Positions 16,518-26,272 are shown, counted from the stretch's first letter. The stretch is DNA of 64,000 bases from Dulcicalothrix desertica PCC 7102 (GCF_003991905.1 NZ_RSCL01000025.1:54687-118686), one strand, 5' to 3'. Notes: generated from the letters alone by a model not told the origin. Program-made: numbers and translations.

Positions 16518-16696
16518 GTGCTGAGTAATGAGTAATGAGTGCTGAGTGCTGAGTGCTGAGTGCTGAGTGCTGAGTGTCATGCTGAACGTAGTGAAGCATC
16601 TCTATAACTTCTCGAAACTTAAAGATTCTTCGCTACGCTCAGAATGACAATTTACACTTTTCCTAACTCCTAACTCCTAACTCCTAACTCCTAACT
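16517..16696. repeat. Cluster of three short-repeat families
   Basis: Between the secreted-protein gene and selO lie tandem GTGCTGA units (16517-16576), then a TGTCATGCTGAACGTAGTGA ... TCAGAATGACA inverted pair (16577-16650), then TCCTAAC repeated five times (16661-16696). The last array is the reverse complement of the GTTAGGA array at 19006-19043. The two heptamer arrays therefore bracket the selO-SMI1 segment in inverted orientation. Confidence 0.8.
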
Positions 16697-16697
16697 T

Positions 16698-18158
16698 TTA
16701 ATTTTGTATTTCTTTGATTAAATTGTAGAAGGGTTCCCAGTTGTTGTCTTGTGCGATGGGTTCCCATACTGATTCTATGATGGGACGCAGGATTACTGTT
16801 TTGGGGTTGCTTTGAATTAAAGTTTGACCGACTTTTTCGATATCGTCCGGCGCCATGTTGGTTAAAATTTTATGGTACAGCCCAGACCAGTGCAAGAATA
16901 ATTCTGATGCTCCTAGTTCTATAGTAATTTCTGAACCGCTTAATATCAAGCTAGCATCATCACGCCATTTATGTGAGAAAGTTGTAGCGAGGTCGCTGAA
17001 AAAGTGATGGTAGCTAACGGGATAATTATTTAGAAATCGCAGCGTTGCTTTTAATAGTTCTTCGTATTCACCAGATTCTAGCTTTTCTAAATTAGAAAAT
17101 CCTAATTTTTTGAGCATCAACACGCGGTATTGAGCGTGATAACAGTCTTCAAATTGTGATAATCCTTGTTCCATGTCAGCTGTGGGAATTACTGCTGAAA
17201 GTGGTTTTTGTAACAATTCAAGATTCAGCTTACAAATACCTGGTTGGTTGGAATAACTGTAACGTCCGTAGTAGTCAAAATAAGCTGCTGTAAAATTGGG
17301 GTCAAATTTAGGGATAAATGCGTAGGGACCGTAGTCAAAACTTTCACCAGTTATTGACATGTTATCTGTGTTTAAGACTGCATGACAGAAACCTGCTGCC
17401 ATCCACTGTGCTACAAGCAAAGCGACTCTTTGTACTAGTTCACTGTAGAAAAGGGCGTATTTATCTGGCTCGGCGCCAAGATGCGAATAATATATATAGA
17501 TAACATGATTTAATAACTTGCCGATTAAATCTGGGCGCCGGATATAATTTAATCTTTCAAAAGTTCCGAAGCGAATGTGTGATTTACTAAAGCGCACCAT
17601 TACCGAAGAACGAGTCGGTGACGGTTCATCACCACGCCATAAATCTAAACCTGTTTCAATCATACTCAAACAGCGTGATGTGTTAACACCCATTCGGTGT
17701 AACATTTCAGCAGCTAATACTTCGCGTACCCCTCCCTTGAGAGTCAACATTCCATCACCACCACGCGAATAAGGTGTTTTTCCTGAACCTTTTGTGCCAA
17801 AATCGTAGAGTTGCCCATCAGTTCCACGAACTTGAGCATACAGAAAACCTCTACCATCACCTAGTTGCGGATTGTACTCACCAAACTGATAACCGTGGTA
17901 CCGCAACGCTAGTAAGGGTTTATGCACCTCAAATTTTCCGAAAGCTTCGATAAAATGTTCGTCACTGACATTTGCTGCATCTAAACCTAAACGCGACAGT
18001 AGTGCATCGTTACGCCATCGTAAAATAAGTTGAGGAAATTCTGCTGCTTCTACTTCGTCATAGTAATCATCACCCAGTTCGAGTATGGCTCTTTCGTAGT
18101 TTAGAGAAAGAAATGGGTTTTGCGAAGAGGTATTAAGGTTAGTTTCAGGCAAAGTCAT
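16698..18158 (-). CDS. selO: SelO-family protein adenylyltransferase (YdiU/UPF0061)
   Basis: This 486-residue pseudokinase-fold protein belongs to a family that transfers AMP from ATP to protein Ser/Thr/Tyr residues and is linked to redox stress. The signature blocks are [31 protein letters not shown] and [26 protein letters not shown]. The last contains the N and D metal ligands. The C-terminus ends in ordinary residues with no Cys or selenocysteine motif, as in many bacterial forms. The ATG start matches the family's N-terminus ([18 protein letters not shown]). It is divergent from the SMI1-like gene. Confidence 0.93.
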   Translation of the reverse strand: MTLPETNLNTSSQNPFLSLNYERAILELGDDYYDEVEAAEFPQLILRWRNDALLSRLGLDAANVSDEHFIEAFGKFEVHKPLLALRYHGYQFGEYNPQLGDGRGFLYAQVRGTDGQLYDFGTKGSGKTPYSRGGDGMLTLKGGVREVLAAEMLHRMGVNTSRCLSMIETGLDLWRGDEPSPTRSSVMVRFSKSHIRFGTFERLNYIRRPDLIGKLLNHVIYIYYSHLGAEPDKYALFYSELVQRVALLVAQWMAAGFCHAVLNTDNMSITGESFDYGPYAFIPKFDPNFTAAYFDYYGRYSYSNQPGICKLNLELLQKPLSAVIPTADMEQGLSQFEDCYHAQYRVLMLKKLGFSNLEKLESGEYEELLKATLRFLNNYPVSYHHFFSDLATTFSHKWRDDASLILSGSEITIELGASELFLHWSGLYHKILTNMAPDDIEKVGQTLIQSNPKTVILRPIIESVWEPIAQDNNWEPFYNLIKEIQN

Positions 18159-18339
18159 TACGAGTACGGCAATTATTGGTTCTGCTTTCAGTCTACCTAA
18201 GAAAGCGAATGGTTGACCAAGTTAGTTTTTAGTGGTACAGATAAGGAATTTTAGGTCAGTGCATCTAAAATCTAAGAATTACAGTCATATAGACTGTTGG
18301 AAAGATTAAATATTATTAGAGAGCGTAACAAGTAAGGCT

Positions 18340-18999
18340 ATGAGTGATAAAATACAAGATTTAAAAAATAAGCTTATTCGGTTAACAAGTTTAGATAAAA
18401 GCTTTGAAGTATTTGGTTCGGAATCGCACCAGTATAGATTAAATCCTTGTTTGAGTGAAGCTGAAGTTAGTCAATTAGAGGCAAAGTATAAAGTAACACT
18501 ACCAACAGAGTTTTGTAATTTTTTGTTGAACGTAGGAAATGGTGGTGTTGGGCCGGGTTATGGATTGATAGGTATAGATAGTGTGGAACTATCTAAAATG
18601 GAAATATTGGGGTTAGACTTTTTATCTTTGCCGTTTTGTTTAAATGAAGAGTGGAATGATTTAGATTTATTACAAACTAGTAACGGAGATGCTCCAAACG
18701 CTTATTATGACCCGAAACTAGTGCAGGGAAGTCTTCTTGTTGCCGAGTATGGATGTGGAATTGAAGCTCGATTAGTGATTACAGGAGAACAAGCGGGTAA
18801 AATTTGGATTGATGACCGAGTAGGGGAAGGTGGTATATATCCTTTAACTTGTCATTGTGCTGCTTTTTTCCATGATGACCCAGATATTGAAGATAATTTG
18901 TATGAGTCAGTAGAAGAGGTAAAAGAAGCCTTAACTTTTTACGAGTGGTATGATAATTGGTTAAATCGCAGCATTAGCCAAGTCGTACAGTTAATGTAA
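18340..18999 (+). CDS. SMI1/KNR4 (SUKH-1) domain protein
   Basis: This 219-residue cytosolic protein has the SUKH-1 start at about residues 34-60 (LSEAEVSQLEAKYKVTLPTEFCNFLLNVGNGG), then GYGLIGIDSVE and an acidic C-terminal half. SUKH proteins are often immunity proteins against contact-dependent toxins, but stand-alone copies also exist as general scaffolds. No toxin gene lies next to it here, so an immunity role is unproven. ATG start. The 3' end abuts a GTTAGGA tandem array. Confidence 0.82.
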   Translation: MSDKIQDLKNKLIRLTSLDKSFEVFGSESHQYRLNPCLSEAEVSQLEAKYKVTLPTEFCNFLLNVGNGGVGPGYGLIGIDSVELSKMEILGLDFLSLPFCLNEEWNDLDLLQTSNGDAPNAYYDPKLVQGSLLVAEYGCGIEARLVITGEQAGKIWIDDRVGEGGIYPLTCHCAAFFHDDPDIEDNLYESVEEVKEALTFYEWYDNWLNRSISQVVQLM

Positions 19000-19005
19000 T
19001 AAAAA

Positions 19006-19043
19006 GTTAGGAGTTAGGAGTTAGGAGTTAGGAGTTAGGAGTT
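19006..19043. repeat. GTTAGGA tandem repeat (about five units)
   Basis: Five GTTAGGA units follow the SMI1-like gene and run into the convergent acetyltransferase gene, where they supply its stop codon (complement of TTA at 19035-19037). The inverse array lies at 16661-16696. Confidence 0.85.
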
Positions 19044-19607
19044 GTAATTCCAATTGGGGTTTGTAATGCTGGTTAATATATGGTCTTCCCATTTACCATT
19101 TATCATTAGATAATCTCTAGCATACCCTTCAACAACAAATCCCAGGCGCCTAAGTAAGGTACCACTACGCTGGTTATGGGGAATATAGTTTGCCATAATG
19201 CGGTGCATGTTAAATTCTTGAAACATGTACTCAATACTGCTTTGCATTGCTTCTGTCATGTAACCTTTGCCTTGTTCGTTTAGAGCCAAACTGTATCCAA
19301 CGTTACAGTACTGCGCGGCGCCTCGAACGATATTGCTAAAATTGAGGGTACCGATAATTTGATTCGGGTTAGCTTTGGGGAAAATAAAAAGTCTCAAAGA
19401 ACGGTCGTTAGTAAACTCCTGATAATTAACTTGAATTTGTAATTCCCAGTATTCTCTAGTGAAAAACCCACTTTGCCAAGATGGGTAGTAAGGAGTGAGG
19501 TGCGTTTTATTCTCGCTAAAGTAATTTAGGATTTTAGGTATATCCTCGTTTGTTGCCATGCGAATAATGATGCGTGTGCATGTAATTAGCGGCAGTTCCA
19601 AAGGCAT
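19035..19607 (-). CDS. RimJ/RimL-type GNAT N-acetyltransferase
   Basis: This 190-residue acetyltransferase of the RimJ/RimL group acetylates protein N-termini or small substrates with acetyl-CoA. It shows the family pattern LITCTRIIIRMATNEDIPKI, GTLNFSNIVRGA, CNVGYSLALNEQGKGYMTEA (acetyl-CoA loop QGKGYM) and NHRIMANYIPHNQRSGTLLR followed by RLGFVVEGYARDY. The C-terminal Asn-Ser and stop codon fall in the GTTAGGA array. The substrate is unknown. Confidence 0.88.
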   Translation of the reverse strand: MPLELPLITCTRIIIRMATNEDIPKILNYFSENKTHLTPYYPSWQSGFFTREYWELQIQVNYQEFTNDRSLRLFIFPKANPNQIIGTLNFSNIVRGAAQYCNVGYSLALNEQGKGYMTEAMQSSIEYMFQEFNMHRIMANYIPHNQRSGTLLRRLGFVVEGYARDYLMINGKWEDHILTSITNPNWNYNS

Positions 19608-19974
19608 AACAACAATCAGGACATATTTACAATCTTAATTATAAAGTCGCGCGTGCCCTTTGTAGCATAGGCATCCTGCCTGTGCATTAGTACTAAACGC
19701 TAGAAACATGAAATATTAAGTTTAATTTAAATGCCAATTTGGCATAAAAATATTAACAAATGATACAAAATTATATTGTCAATTACAACTCCTTACTATA
19801 AGATGAGTGTAAAAATTTAGTAAATTGTTACTTTATATATGAAGTTTTAGATAAACATTAAATTATTATGTTAAAAACAGAAACCCGGTTTCTTTGTTAA
19901 AATCTGTGAAAAAAATGAAAATTTTACGTAGAAACCGGGTTTCTAAGATTTAGGACAAATTAAGGAATTAATAA
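19608..19974. repeat. rfb upstream region with AGAAACC repeat pair
   Basis: This 367-base divergent gap lies between the acetyltransferase and rfbB. It holds a GCATAGGCATCCTGCCTGTG hairpin repeat (19666-19685) and the inverted doublet AGAAACCCGGTTTCT (19879-19893) / AGAAACCGGGTTTCT (19930-19944). The doublet ends 30 bases before the rfbB start, so it would lie in the mRNA leader or promoter. AAGGA precedes the rfbB ATG. Confidence 0.65.
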
Positions 19975-21042
19975 ATGCAAACTTTTTTAGTTACAGGTGG
20001 TTTGGGTTTTATTGGCGCCAACTTCATTCTAAAAGCTAGAAAACAAAAGTTAGCTAATATTATAAATATAGATAAACTGACGTATGCAGCTAATCCTCTG
20101 ACTTTAGCAGAATTGCAAGATGATAGTGGATATAATTTTGTGCGTGGAGATATTGGGGATATAGATTTAGTAATAAAAATTTTAGAACAGTACCAACCCG
20201 ACGCAATTATTAACTTTGCTGCTGAAAGTCACGTTGACCGCTCAATTCTTAGTCCGATAGATTTTATTCAAACTAATGTAGTTGGAACTTTTCAACTTCT
20301 TGAAGCTAGCATCGCTTACTGGCAAAATTTATCGTCTCTTAAACGCGCATCTTTCCGTTTTTTACATATTTCAACTGATGAAGTTTACGGTTCCTTGAGT
20401 CCAACTGACCCAGCTTTTCGTGAAGATACACCTTATGCACCCAATAGTCCATATGCAGCATCGAAAGCTGGTTCTGACCATTTAGTGCGTGCATATTATC
20501 ATACTTACGGTTTACCAACTGTAACGACTAATTGCTCGAATAACTATGGCCCATGTCAGTTTCCAGAGAAACTAATTCCGCTGATGATTTTGAATGCGCT
20601 AAATGGAAAACCGTTGCCAATATACGGGGATGGGCAAAATGTTCGCGACTGGTTGTATGTTGAAGACCATTGCGATGCGATTTATTTAGTTTTACAACAA
20701 AGTTCTATTGGCGAAACTTATAACGTTGGTGGAAATAACGAGCAAGACAATCTTACTGTCGTGAAGAAGATTTGTGAAATTCTTGACGAATTAGTTCCTC
20801 AACCTGGTTTGTCTCGCTCGGAATTAGTGACTTTCGTTAAAGACCGTCCTGGTCATGACCGTAGATACGCAATTGATTGCAGTAAAATTAAGCGCGATTT
20901 AGGTTGGGAACCAAAGGAGAGTTTTGAGAGTGGTTTGTTAAAGACGATTCAGTGGTATTTAAATAATCCTAATTGGGTTGAACAAGTTCAATCAGGTAAT
21001 TACCAAAACTGGATTGCAAAAAATTACGGTGATAGAAAATAA
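19975..21042 (+). CDS. rfbB: dTDP-glucose 4,6-dehydratase
   Basis: This 355-residue extended SDR enzyme converts dTDP-glucose to dTDP-4-keto-6-deoxyglucose using bound NAD. It shows the Rossmann motif [11 protein letters not shown] (residues 7-17), the active-site block [11 protein letters not shown] with the Thr-Asp-Glu triplet, and the catalytic [10 protein letters not shown] (Tyr/Lys). It is the first gene of an rfbBACD operon that supplies dTDP-L-rhamnose to the surface polysaccharides. Its length and motifs are standard. Confidence 0.97.
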   Translation: MQTFLVTGGLGFIGANFILKARKQKLANIINIDKLTYAANPLTLAELQDDSGYNFVRGDIGDIDLVIKILEQYQPDAIINFAAESHVDRSILSPIDFIQTNVVGTFQLLEASIAYWQNLSSLKRASFRFLHISTDEVYGSLSPTDPAFREDTPYAPNSPYAASKAGSDHLVRAYYHTYGLPTVTTNCSNNYGPCQFPEKLIPLMILNALNGKPLPIYGDGQNVRDWLYVEDHCDAIYLVLQQSSIGETYNVGGNNEQDNLTVVKKICEILDELVPQPGLSRSELVTFVKDRPGHDRRYAIDCSKIKRDLGWEPKESFESGLLKTIQWYLNNPNWVEQVQSGNYQNWIAKNYGDRK

Positions 21043-21129
21043 TCGCTAGTAAAAATTTTAGTCCATTTTAATGGACTTGCGCTATTAGCCTTGGATTTCA
21101 ATCCAAGTAAGATAATTGAGGAGCAAAAT

Positions 21130-22047
21130 ATGAAAGGCATTATTTTAGCAGGTGGTTCAGGTACAAGGTTGTATCCATTGACACAGGTGATGAGTAAACA
21201 GTTAATGCCTGTGTATGATAAACCAATGATTTATTATCCTTTGTCAACTCTGATGTTGGCTGGGATTCGCGAAATTCTGATTATTTCTACACCTGCTCAT
21301 TTGCCTTTATTTCAGCAATTGTTGCAAGATGGTAGTCAATGGGGTTTGGAATTTAGCTATGTTGAGCAACCAAGTCCTGATGGTTTGGCACAAGCTTTTA
21401 TTTTAGGGAAAGATTTTATTGATAATGAACCTGTTTGCCTTATACTTGGTGATAACTTATTTTATGGACATGGTTTAGTTGATGTGCTAAACCGTGCCTC
21501 TCAGTTACGTGATGGCGCCCTTATTTTTGGCTATCGAGTTGCGGAACCTCAGCATTACGGTGTAGTAGAATTTGATAAAGCTGGACGGGTAGTAAGTCTT
21601 GAGGAAAAACCAGTAACTCCTAAATCTAACTATGCAGTACCAGGAATTTATTTTTATGATTCTCAGGTAGTAGAAATTGCGTCACAGCTTAAACCCTCAG
21701 CACGCGGTGAACTAGAAATAACTGACTTAAGTCGAATTTACCTTAACCAAAAACAGTTAAAAGTAGAACTTTTAGGTAGAGGTTATGCTTGGTTAGATAC
21801 TGGTACTCACGAGTCGTTACACCAAGCTGCTAGTTTTATTCAAACCTTGGAACAACGCCAAGGCTTTAAAATAGCTTGCATTGAAGAAATTGCATTTCGT
21901 CAAAGATATATTGGAAGAGAGCAACTTTATCAACTAGCAAAACCTTTAGCTAAAAGTAGTTATGGTTGTTATTTGATGGATGTTCTCAACTCTGAGAATC
22001 ATTCTAATCAAATACAGCATTATCAGGCAGTATTGCCAATTGTTTAA
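21130..22047 (+). CDS. rfbA: Glucose-1-phosphate thymidylyltransferase
   Basis: This protein of about 305 residues forms dTDP-glucose from dTTP and glucose-1-phosphate, the entry step of rhamnose synthesis. The N-terminus [18 protein letters not shown] contains the nucleotidyltransferase signature, followed by [12 protein letters not shown] and the LGDNLFYG metal-binding loop. I start it at ATG 21130, behind GAGGAG. An upstream in-frame ATG at 21091 would add 13 residues not found in the family. A small A/T hairpin lies between rfbB and this gene. Confidence 0.97.
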   Translation: MKGIILAGGSGTRLYPLTQVMSKQLMPVYDKPMIYYPLSTLMLAGIREILIISTPAHLPLFQQLLQDGSQWGLEFSYVEQPSPDGLAQAFILGKDFIDNEPVCLILGDNLFYGHGLVDVLNRASQLRDGALIFGYRVAEPQHYGVVEFDKAGRVVSLEEKPVTPKSNYAVPGIYFYDSQVVEIASQLKPSARGELEITDLSRIYLNQKQLKVELLGRGYAWLDTGTHESLHQAASFIQTLEQRQGFKIACIEEIAFRQRYIGREQLYQLAKPLAKSSYGCYLMDVLNSENHSNQIQHYQAVLPIV

Positions 22048-22060
22048 ATAAGTATTAAAT

Positions 22061-22606
22061 ATGAAAATAATTGAAACTGAAATTCCTGATGTACTGATAA
22101 TTGAACCGCAAGTGTTTGAAGATAAACGTGGATTTTTCTTAGAAAGTTTTAACGAACGCGCGTTTCAAGAAAAAGCAAATATTTCTGCACATTTTGTACA
22201 AGATAATCATTCTCGTTCGGGAAAGAATGTATTGCGTGGTTTGCACTACCAAATTAAACAACCTCAAGGTAAATTAGTGCGAGTTATAGCTGGGGAAATA
22301 TTTGATGTTGCTGTGGATATACGGCGTAGTTCTAAATACTTTGGGCAATGGGTAGGAGTGAAATTAAACGCGCAAAATAGGCATCAAATATGGGTTCCTC
22401 CAGGTTTCGCACATGGTTTTTTAGTAGTTTCTGAATACGCTGAAGTACTTTATAAGACTACTGATTATTATGCACCTCAGCATGAACGCACTATTTTATG
22501 GAATGACCCAGATATTGGTGTTGGATGGAAAATTGATTTGCAGCCTATCCTTTCTGGCAAAGACCAAGCGGGTAAGTTAATTAAAGATGCTGAGGTATAC
22601 GTATGA
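22061..22606 (+). CDS. rfbC: dTDP-4-dehydrorhamnose 3,5-epimerase
   Basis: This 181-residue cupin-fold enzyme epimerises dTDP-4-keto-6-deoxyglucose at C3 and C5. The family blocks are DKRGFFLESFN, FVQDNHSRSGKNVLRGLHYQ (with the catalytic His of LHYQ), GEIFDVAVDIR and WVPPGFAHGFLV. It lies 13 bases after rfbA and overlaps rfbD by 4 bases (ATGA), as expected for translational coupling. Confidence 0.97.
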   Translation: MKIIETEIPDVLIIEPQVFEDKRGFFLESFNERAFQEKANISAHFVQDNHSRSGKNVLRGLHYQIKQPQGKLVRVIAGEIFDVAVDIRRSSKYFGQWVGVKLNAQNRHQIWVPPGFAHGFLVVSEYAEVLYKTTDYYAPQHERTILWNDPDIGVGWKIDLQPILSGKDQAGKLIKDAEVYV

Positions 22607-23493
22607 GAATACTTTTAACTGGTAGTACTGGTCAAGTAGGTTGGGAATTGCAACGTAGTTTGATGACTTTGGGTGAAGTAATTTGTGCTGGACGTGAAGC
22701 AACTTCTGTTAGTTTGCAGATGGATTTATCTGTACCTGAAACAATTCGCGCGGTAATTCGTGAAGTCAAGCCCAACTTAATTATAAATCCTGCTGCTTAC
22801 ACTGCTGTTGATAAAGCAGAAGCCGAGCCGGAATTAGCAATGGCTGTTAATGGAGTGGCGCCGGGTATAATTGCAGAAGAAGCGAAGCTTTTAGATGCAC
22901 CCGTAATTCATTACTCAACAGATTATGTTTTTAATGGTACTCAAGCAACAGCGTATACCGAGCAAGATATACCTGACCCGCAAAATGTATATGGCAAAAC
23001 CAAGTTAGCTGGTGAGAAAGCTATTCAAGCAGTTGGAGTACCTTATTTAATTTTAAGAACTAGTTGGGTATATGGGCTACGGGGTAAAAACTTTTTACTT
23101 ACTATGTTGAAACTTTCACGAGAGCGTGAAGAACTAAAAGTAGTTGATGACCAAATAGGCGCCCCAACTTGGAGTAGAATGATTGCTGAAGCTACAACAC
23201 ATATCATTTCGGGAACACGTGAGTTAGTAAGAGATTATAGTGGGGTTTACCATTTGACAGCTACTAATCAAACTAGTTGGCATGGCTTTGCTAAAACAAT
23301 TTTTGAATTAGACCCCAACTCAGGTCAACAAAAACTTAAACAATTACTAGCAATTCCTTCAACTGAGTATCCAACTCCTGCAAAAAGACCTGCTTATTCA
23401 TCATTGGATACTAGTAAAATATCAAGTACATTTAAACTAGCTTTACCAAGTTGGAGAGAGAGTTTAGCATTAGTGCTTGATTCAAGATGTTAA
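22603..23493 (+). CDS. rfbD: dTDP-4-dehydrorhamnose reductase
   Basis: This 296-residue SDR reductase makes dTDP-L-rhamnose with NAD(P)H. It shows the Rossmann motif TGSTGQVGWEL (residues 6-16), NPAAYTAVDKAE, STDYVFNGTQ and the catalytic YGKTKLAGE (Tyr and Lys). It closes the rfbBACD operon. Its start codon overlaps the rfbC stop. An AGAAACC repeat pair follows at 23543-23610, between this gene and the convergent prmA. Confidence 0.97.
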   Translation: MRILLTGSTGQVGWELQRSLMTLGEVICAGREATSVSLQMDLSVPETIRAVIREVKPNLIINPAAYTAVDKAEAEPELAMAVNGVAPGIIAEEAKLLDAPVIHYSTDYVFNGTQATAYTEQDIPDPQNVYGKTKLAGEKAIQAVGVPYLILRTSWVYGLRGKNFLLTMLKLSREREELKVVDDQIGAPTWSRMIAEATTHIISGTRELVRDYSGVYHLTATNQTSWHGFAKTIFELDPNSGQQKLKQLLAIPSTEYPTPAKRPAYSSLDTSKISSTFKLALPSWRESLALVLDSRC

Positions 23494-23542
23494 ATTTATG
23501 TGTTAACTCACCGAATACAGCATTCTCAACAAGCCAAAAGAA

Positions 23543-23610
23543 AGAAACCGGGCTTCTGTACGAAAAATCAACGTTTTATAGCAACATGTTTGGCAAGAAG
23601 CCCGGTTTCT
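23543..23610. repeat. AGAAACC repeat pair at rfbD/prmA convergent ends
   Basis: AGAAACCGGGCTTCT (23543-23557) and AGAAGCCCGGTTTCT (23596-23610) are exact reverse complements. The shared base change shows compensatory co-variation relative to the other copies of the family. The right unit reaches into the prmA stop codon (23609-23611). Confidence 0.85.
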
Positions 23611-24556
23611 AGACCTGGTGCAAGATGTGTGTTAATGCCACCCATTCGTTTAATCGTTCGCTGTCTATTGCTTCAAAGCCTTGTGCAGAAAGTGCTTTAG
23701 TAACTGACTCTTCGTACTCTTTGTCGTAACCTGATGTAATTAATATTCCGTTTTTGTGTAGTGCTTGTCGGTAGTCCGGCGCCAGTGTTGTATGTATTCT
23801 TCCAAGGATATTAGCAACAATCAAATTGAAGTTAGCATTAGGGGAAATACTAGATACATTAGCAGTGTTGGTGCCGCCCATCCAATTACCCATTTCGCTA
23901 CCACGTCCTAAACTTCCTTGTATTACCCGTACTTTGTCTGTAACATCATTACGAGTAATGGCATCTTGAGTTGCAACAAACGCAACTGCATCGTTATCTA
24001 ATGCTAAAACGTTTGCTCCTAGTTTTGCGGCAGCAACGCTAAGAATACCTGAACCTGAACCAAGGTCAAGGACATTCATATTATTAGTTATATGACGTTC
24101 TAGAAGTTTAATTGCTAATATTGTTGCTGGGTGTAAACCGCTACCAAATACTAAACTAGTTTTGAGTTTAATAATTATTCTTTCTGAGATATTGGGTAAG
24201 TCAACGGCATCAGAGTTAACTACAATAAATCTTTCGGCAATTTGAATAGGTTCGTTTTTTATATCTAATTTATTGGGTTTTTCTGCAATTACGTATGCTT
24301 CGAGTGTGCTTGTTAATGCAGTGCGATGTAAGGGTGAAAGTAAATTTTCTATTTCTTGAATGCGTACACTTGCTTGGGTGTTGTTGGGTAAATAGAAATT
24401 AATTGTATGTGTCCAATTATTTGGGCGCCTGTCTGAGTCAGCATTAGTATATTTAGTAACAGTAATGTCGCTTGTGTAGTTAGTGGAAGCAAGTAATGTG
24501 CAAACCCAGTCAACTGCTTCACTGGTTGTGTCTAAAGTTAATTCGATACATGACAT
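23609..24556 (-). CDS. prmA: Ribosomal protein L11 methyltransferase
   Basis: This 315-residue SAM-dependent enzyme trimethylates lysines of ribosomal protein L11. The SAM-binding motif is VLDLGSGSGILSVAAAKLGA, preceded by FGSGLHPATILAIKLLE. The catalytic-domain NLIVANILGRIH block is clear. Compared with typical PrmA it carries a short extra loop rich in Gly/Asn/Ser (GRGSEMGNWMGGTNTANVSS) before the NLIVANI block. The TAG stop lies within a dispersed repeat. Confidence 0.93.
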   Translation of the reverse strand: MSCIELTLDTTSEAVDWVCTLLASTNYTSDITVTKYTNADSDRRPNNWTHTINFYLPNNTQASVRIQEIENLLSPLHRTALTSTLEAYVIAEKPNKLDIKNEPIQIAERFIVVNSDAVDLPNISERIIIKLKTSLVFGSGLHPATILAIKLLERHITNNMNVLDLGSGSGILSVAAAKLGANVLALDNDAVAFVATQDAITRNDVTDKVRVIQGSLGRGSEMGNWMGGTNTANVSSISPNANFNLIVANILGRIHTTLAPDYRQALHKNGILITSGYDKEYEESVTKALSAQGFEAIDSERLNEWVALTHILHQV

Positions 24557-24709
24557 GTTGTGTTACCGTTAAACCAAGCTTTTATGATTATCGCGCGGTT
24601 TGGTGAAAGCTGTGTGGCATCAATTAAGGTTCATATCGGTTGATAGTAGATTTATGCTCTATAATTACCTATTGACATAATAGGCTAGTTTTAGCATAAT
24701 GGCGATTAC

Positions 24710-25075
24710 ATGGGTAAAAACCAAGAAAAACCTCTAAAATCTATAGCAAGTGCTTTAGATGATTTAAAGGAGTTCCCCGAAGATGTACAAGATGTAATGG
24801 GTTATGCTCTTGATTTAGCACAACATGGAGAAAAGCATCCCAATGCAAAACCTTTGAAAGGTTTTTCAGGAGGAGGCGTTTTGGAAATTGTAGATGATTT
24901 TGATGGTGATACCTATAGAGCTATATATACGGTAAAATTTGAAGGTGTTGTTTACTTGCTACATGTTTTTCAGAAAAAATCAAAACATGGTATTGCAACA
25001 TCTAAACAAGATATAAATTTAGTAAAAAAAAGGTTGCAGAAAGCTCAAGAAGATTACTTACAAGAAATGCATTAA
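24710..25075 (+). CDS. higB: HigB/RelE-type toxin (phage Gp49-like, DUF891)
   Basis: This 121-residue protein of the Gp49-like branch of the RelE/HigB mRNA-interferase toxins cleaves mRNA on the ribosome in characterised members. Recognisable elements are FPEDVQDVMGYALDLAQHG, KPLKGFSGGGVLEIVDDFDGDTYRAIYTV and the closing YLLHVFQKKSKHGIATSKQD, which holds the conserved basic and aromatic residues. It is followed after 15 bases by an XRE antitoxin gene in toxin-first order, the HigBA arrangement. Confidence 0.88.
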   Translation: MGKNQEKPLKSIASALDDLKEFPEDVQDVMGYALDLAQHGEKHPNAKPLKGFSGGGVLEIVDDFDGDTYRAIYTVKFEGVVYLLHVFQKKSKHGIATSKQDINLVKKRLQKAQEDYLQEMH

Positions 25076-25090
25076 AAAGTAGAGCAAAAA

Positions 25091-25426
25091 ATGAACCAAG
25101 AAGATAAAGTAACGACTAGCAGTGGAAATGTATTTAAAGACTTAGGTTTACCTAATCCTGAAGAAAGGTTATTAAAAGCCCAACTAGCACGTAAAATTAG
25201 TGAAGCTATCAGTAAATTGAATTTAACACAAGCTCAAGCTGCCGAAGTTATAGGTATTGACCAACCAAAAATATCTCTATTAGTTAGAGGTAGATTAAGC
25301 GGTTTTTCAACTGATAGATTATTGGATTATCTTAATAGATTAGGTAGCGATATTGAAATTAGAGTAGGGGAGCCAAAACTTGAAAAAGTTCAAAAGCAAG
25401 AAATAGCTAGTACAATTGTTTATTAA
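25091..25426 (+). CDS. higA: HigA-type XRE antitoxin
   Basis: This 111-residue DNA-binding antitoxin has a helix-turn-helix at about residues 36-90: LARKISEAISKLNLTQAQAA, then EVIGIDQPKISLLVRGRL. The tail LGSDIEIRVGEP is typical of antitoxins paired with Gp49-like toxins. It presumably binds HigB and autoregulates the operon. The toxin gene lies 15 bases upstream; an AG-rich site precedes the ATG. Confidence 0.9.
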   Translation: MNQEDKVTTSSGNVFKDLGLPNPEERLLKAQLARKISEAISKLNLTQAQAAEVIGIDQPKISLLVRGRLSGFSTDRLLDYLNRLGSDIEIRVGEPKLEKVQKQEIASTIVY

Positions 25427-25739
25427 TTATTAAAAATGACCATTAAACACGGCGCCAATTCGTAAGTATCAGCAATGCGAGCAGGTGATACTACCAGCAT
25501 CTAGGCTAATTTGATAACTATTGGCATCAGTTTGTGCTAGTTCTGCTCGATACCAGCTATTCAAAATTATTCAATATCTACTAATTAATACCGCTTCAGA
25601 CGCGCTCGGTTAGGTCGAAAGAGGCAATTATGCGTCCCTTGACCTAACTCCGAATCTAAAAATATGCTTTAATTACAACATTTTAAGTTAAAATGAGATA
25701 CCTCAGCTAAAAATAGCTGCAATTAGTTTTGCCTGATTT
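25427..25739. other. Intergenic region with GTTAGGTC inverted repeat
   Basis: This 313-base gap lies after higA. GTTAGGTC at about 25610-25617 faces GACCTAAC at about 25640-25647 and forms a stem-loop. No gene is seen. The promoter of the downstream 158-residue protein should lie here. Confidence 0.5.
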
Positions 25740-26216
25740 ATGGTTCAGTATACTCTTGCTCAAAGCCCAGATATTATTCTTACAGTTTCTGGTAAAGATT
25801 CTGCCAAAGCCCGTGATAAAGCAATGGATCAGTTGATGGAACTCATGGACTCAGGTAAATTGCCTACCGACTTAGAAGAAGGATTTGGGCCTCAACAATT
25901 AATCGAAGTAAAGGAAACGAGCATTGATAATGCTGGTGACGATGCTGTGACACAAGCAGTTCAGGTTCTTAGCAACCTCGCGACGCTGAAGTTAAAAGTT
26001 CAAGAGTCACGTTCGGAAGCTTTAGACATTCGTAAAGCAGTTGATGTTCTTTTTACAGACGAATCTGTAAGTGAGGAAGAAATTACTCGCTTGAAGGAAG
26101 GGTTCAAAGTTTTAAAGACCTTTGCCCAAGCAAATCTTCGCTATCAAGATGCTCGCACGAAAGCTGAAGGCGCCCGTCAAGTTCTTGATAAAGCGTTAAA
26201 ATCGCCAGATAAATAA
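25740..26216 (+). CDS. Conserved hypothetical helical protein
   Basis: This 158-residue acidic soluble protein has a short beta-like N-terminus (YTLAQSPDIILTVSGKD) followed by a mostly helical body rich in Ala, Lys, Glu and Leu. Coiled-coil potential is high from about residue 80 to the end (LKLKVQESRSEALDIRKAVD). It has no signal peptide, membrane helix or known catalytic motif. The family is not recognised. A single ATG start fits the codon bias of the neighbours and the gene contains a GGCGCC site near 26169. Confidence 0.65.
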   Translation: MVQYTLAQSPDIILTVSGKDSAKARDKAMDQLMELMDSGKLPTDLEEGFGPQQLIEVKETSIDNAGDDAVTQAVQVLSNLATLKLKVQESRSEALDIRKAVDVLFTDESVSEEEITRLKEGFKVLKTFAQANLRYQDARTKAEGARQVLDKALKSPDK

Positions 26217-26272
26217 AGTAGTGGAAAGTGCTGAGGGCTGAGTGCTGAGTAGGGTTAGGAAATAGGACGAGT

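Noticed and set aside
16517-16576. GTGCTGA tandem array as a CRISPR or VNTR gene
   Set aside because: The units are contiguous heptamers without spacers; they are simple tandem repeats.
18340-18999. SMI1/KNR4 gene as the immunity part of a polymorphic toxin locus
   Set aside because: No toxin, Rhs or secretion gene lies within several kb; the domain alone does not prove immunity function.
24710-25426. HigBA pair as an undescribed defence system
   Set aside because: Both proteins fit well-known toxin-antitoxin families in the usual order, with no extra genes attached.
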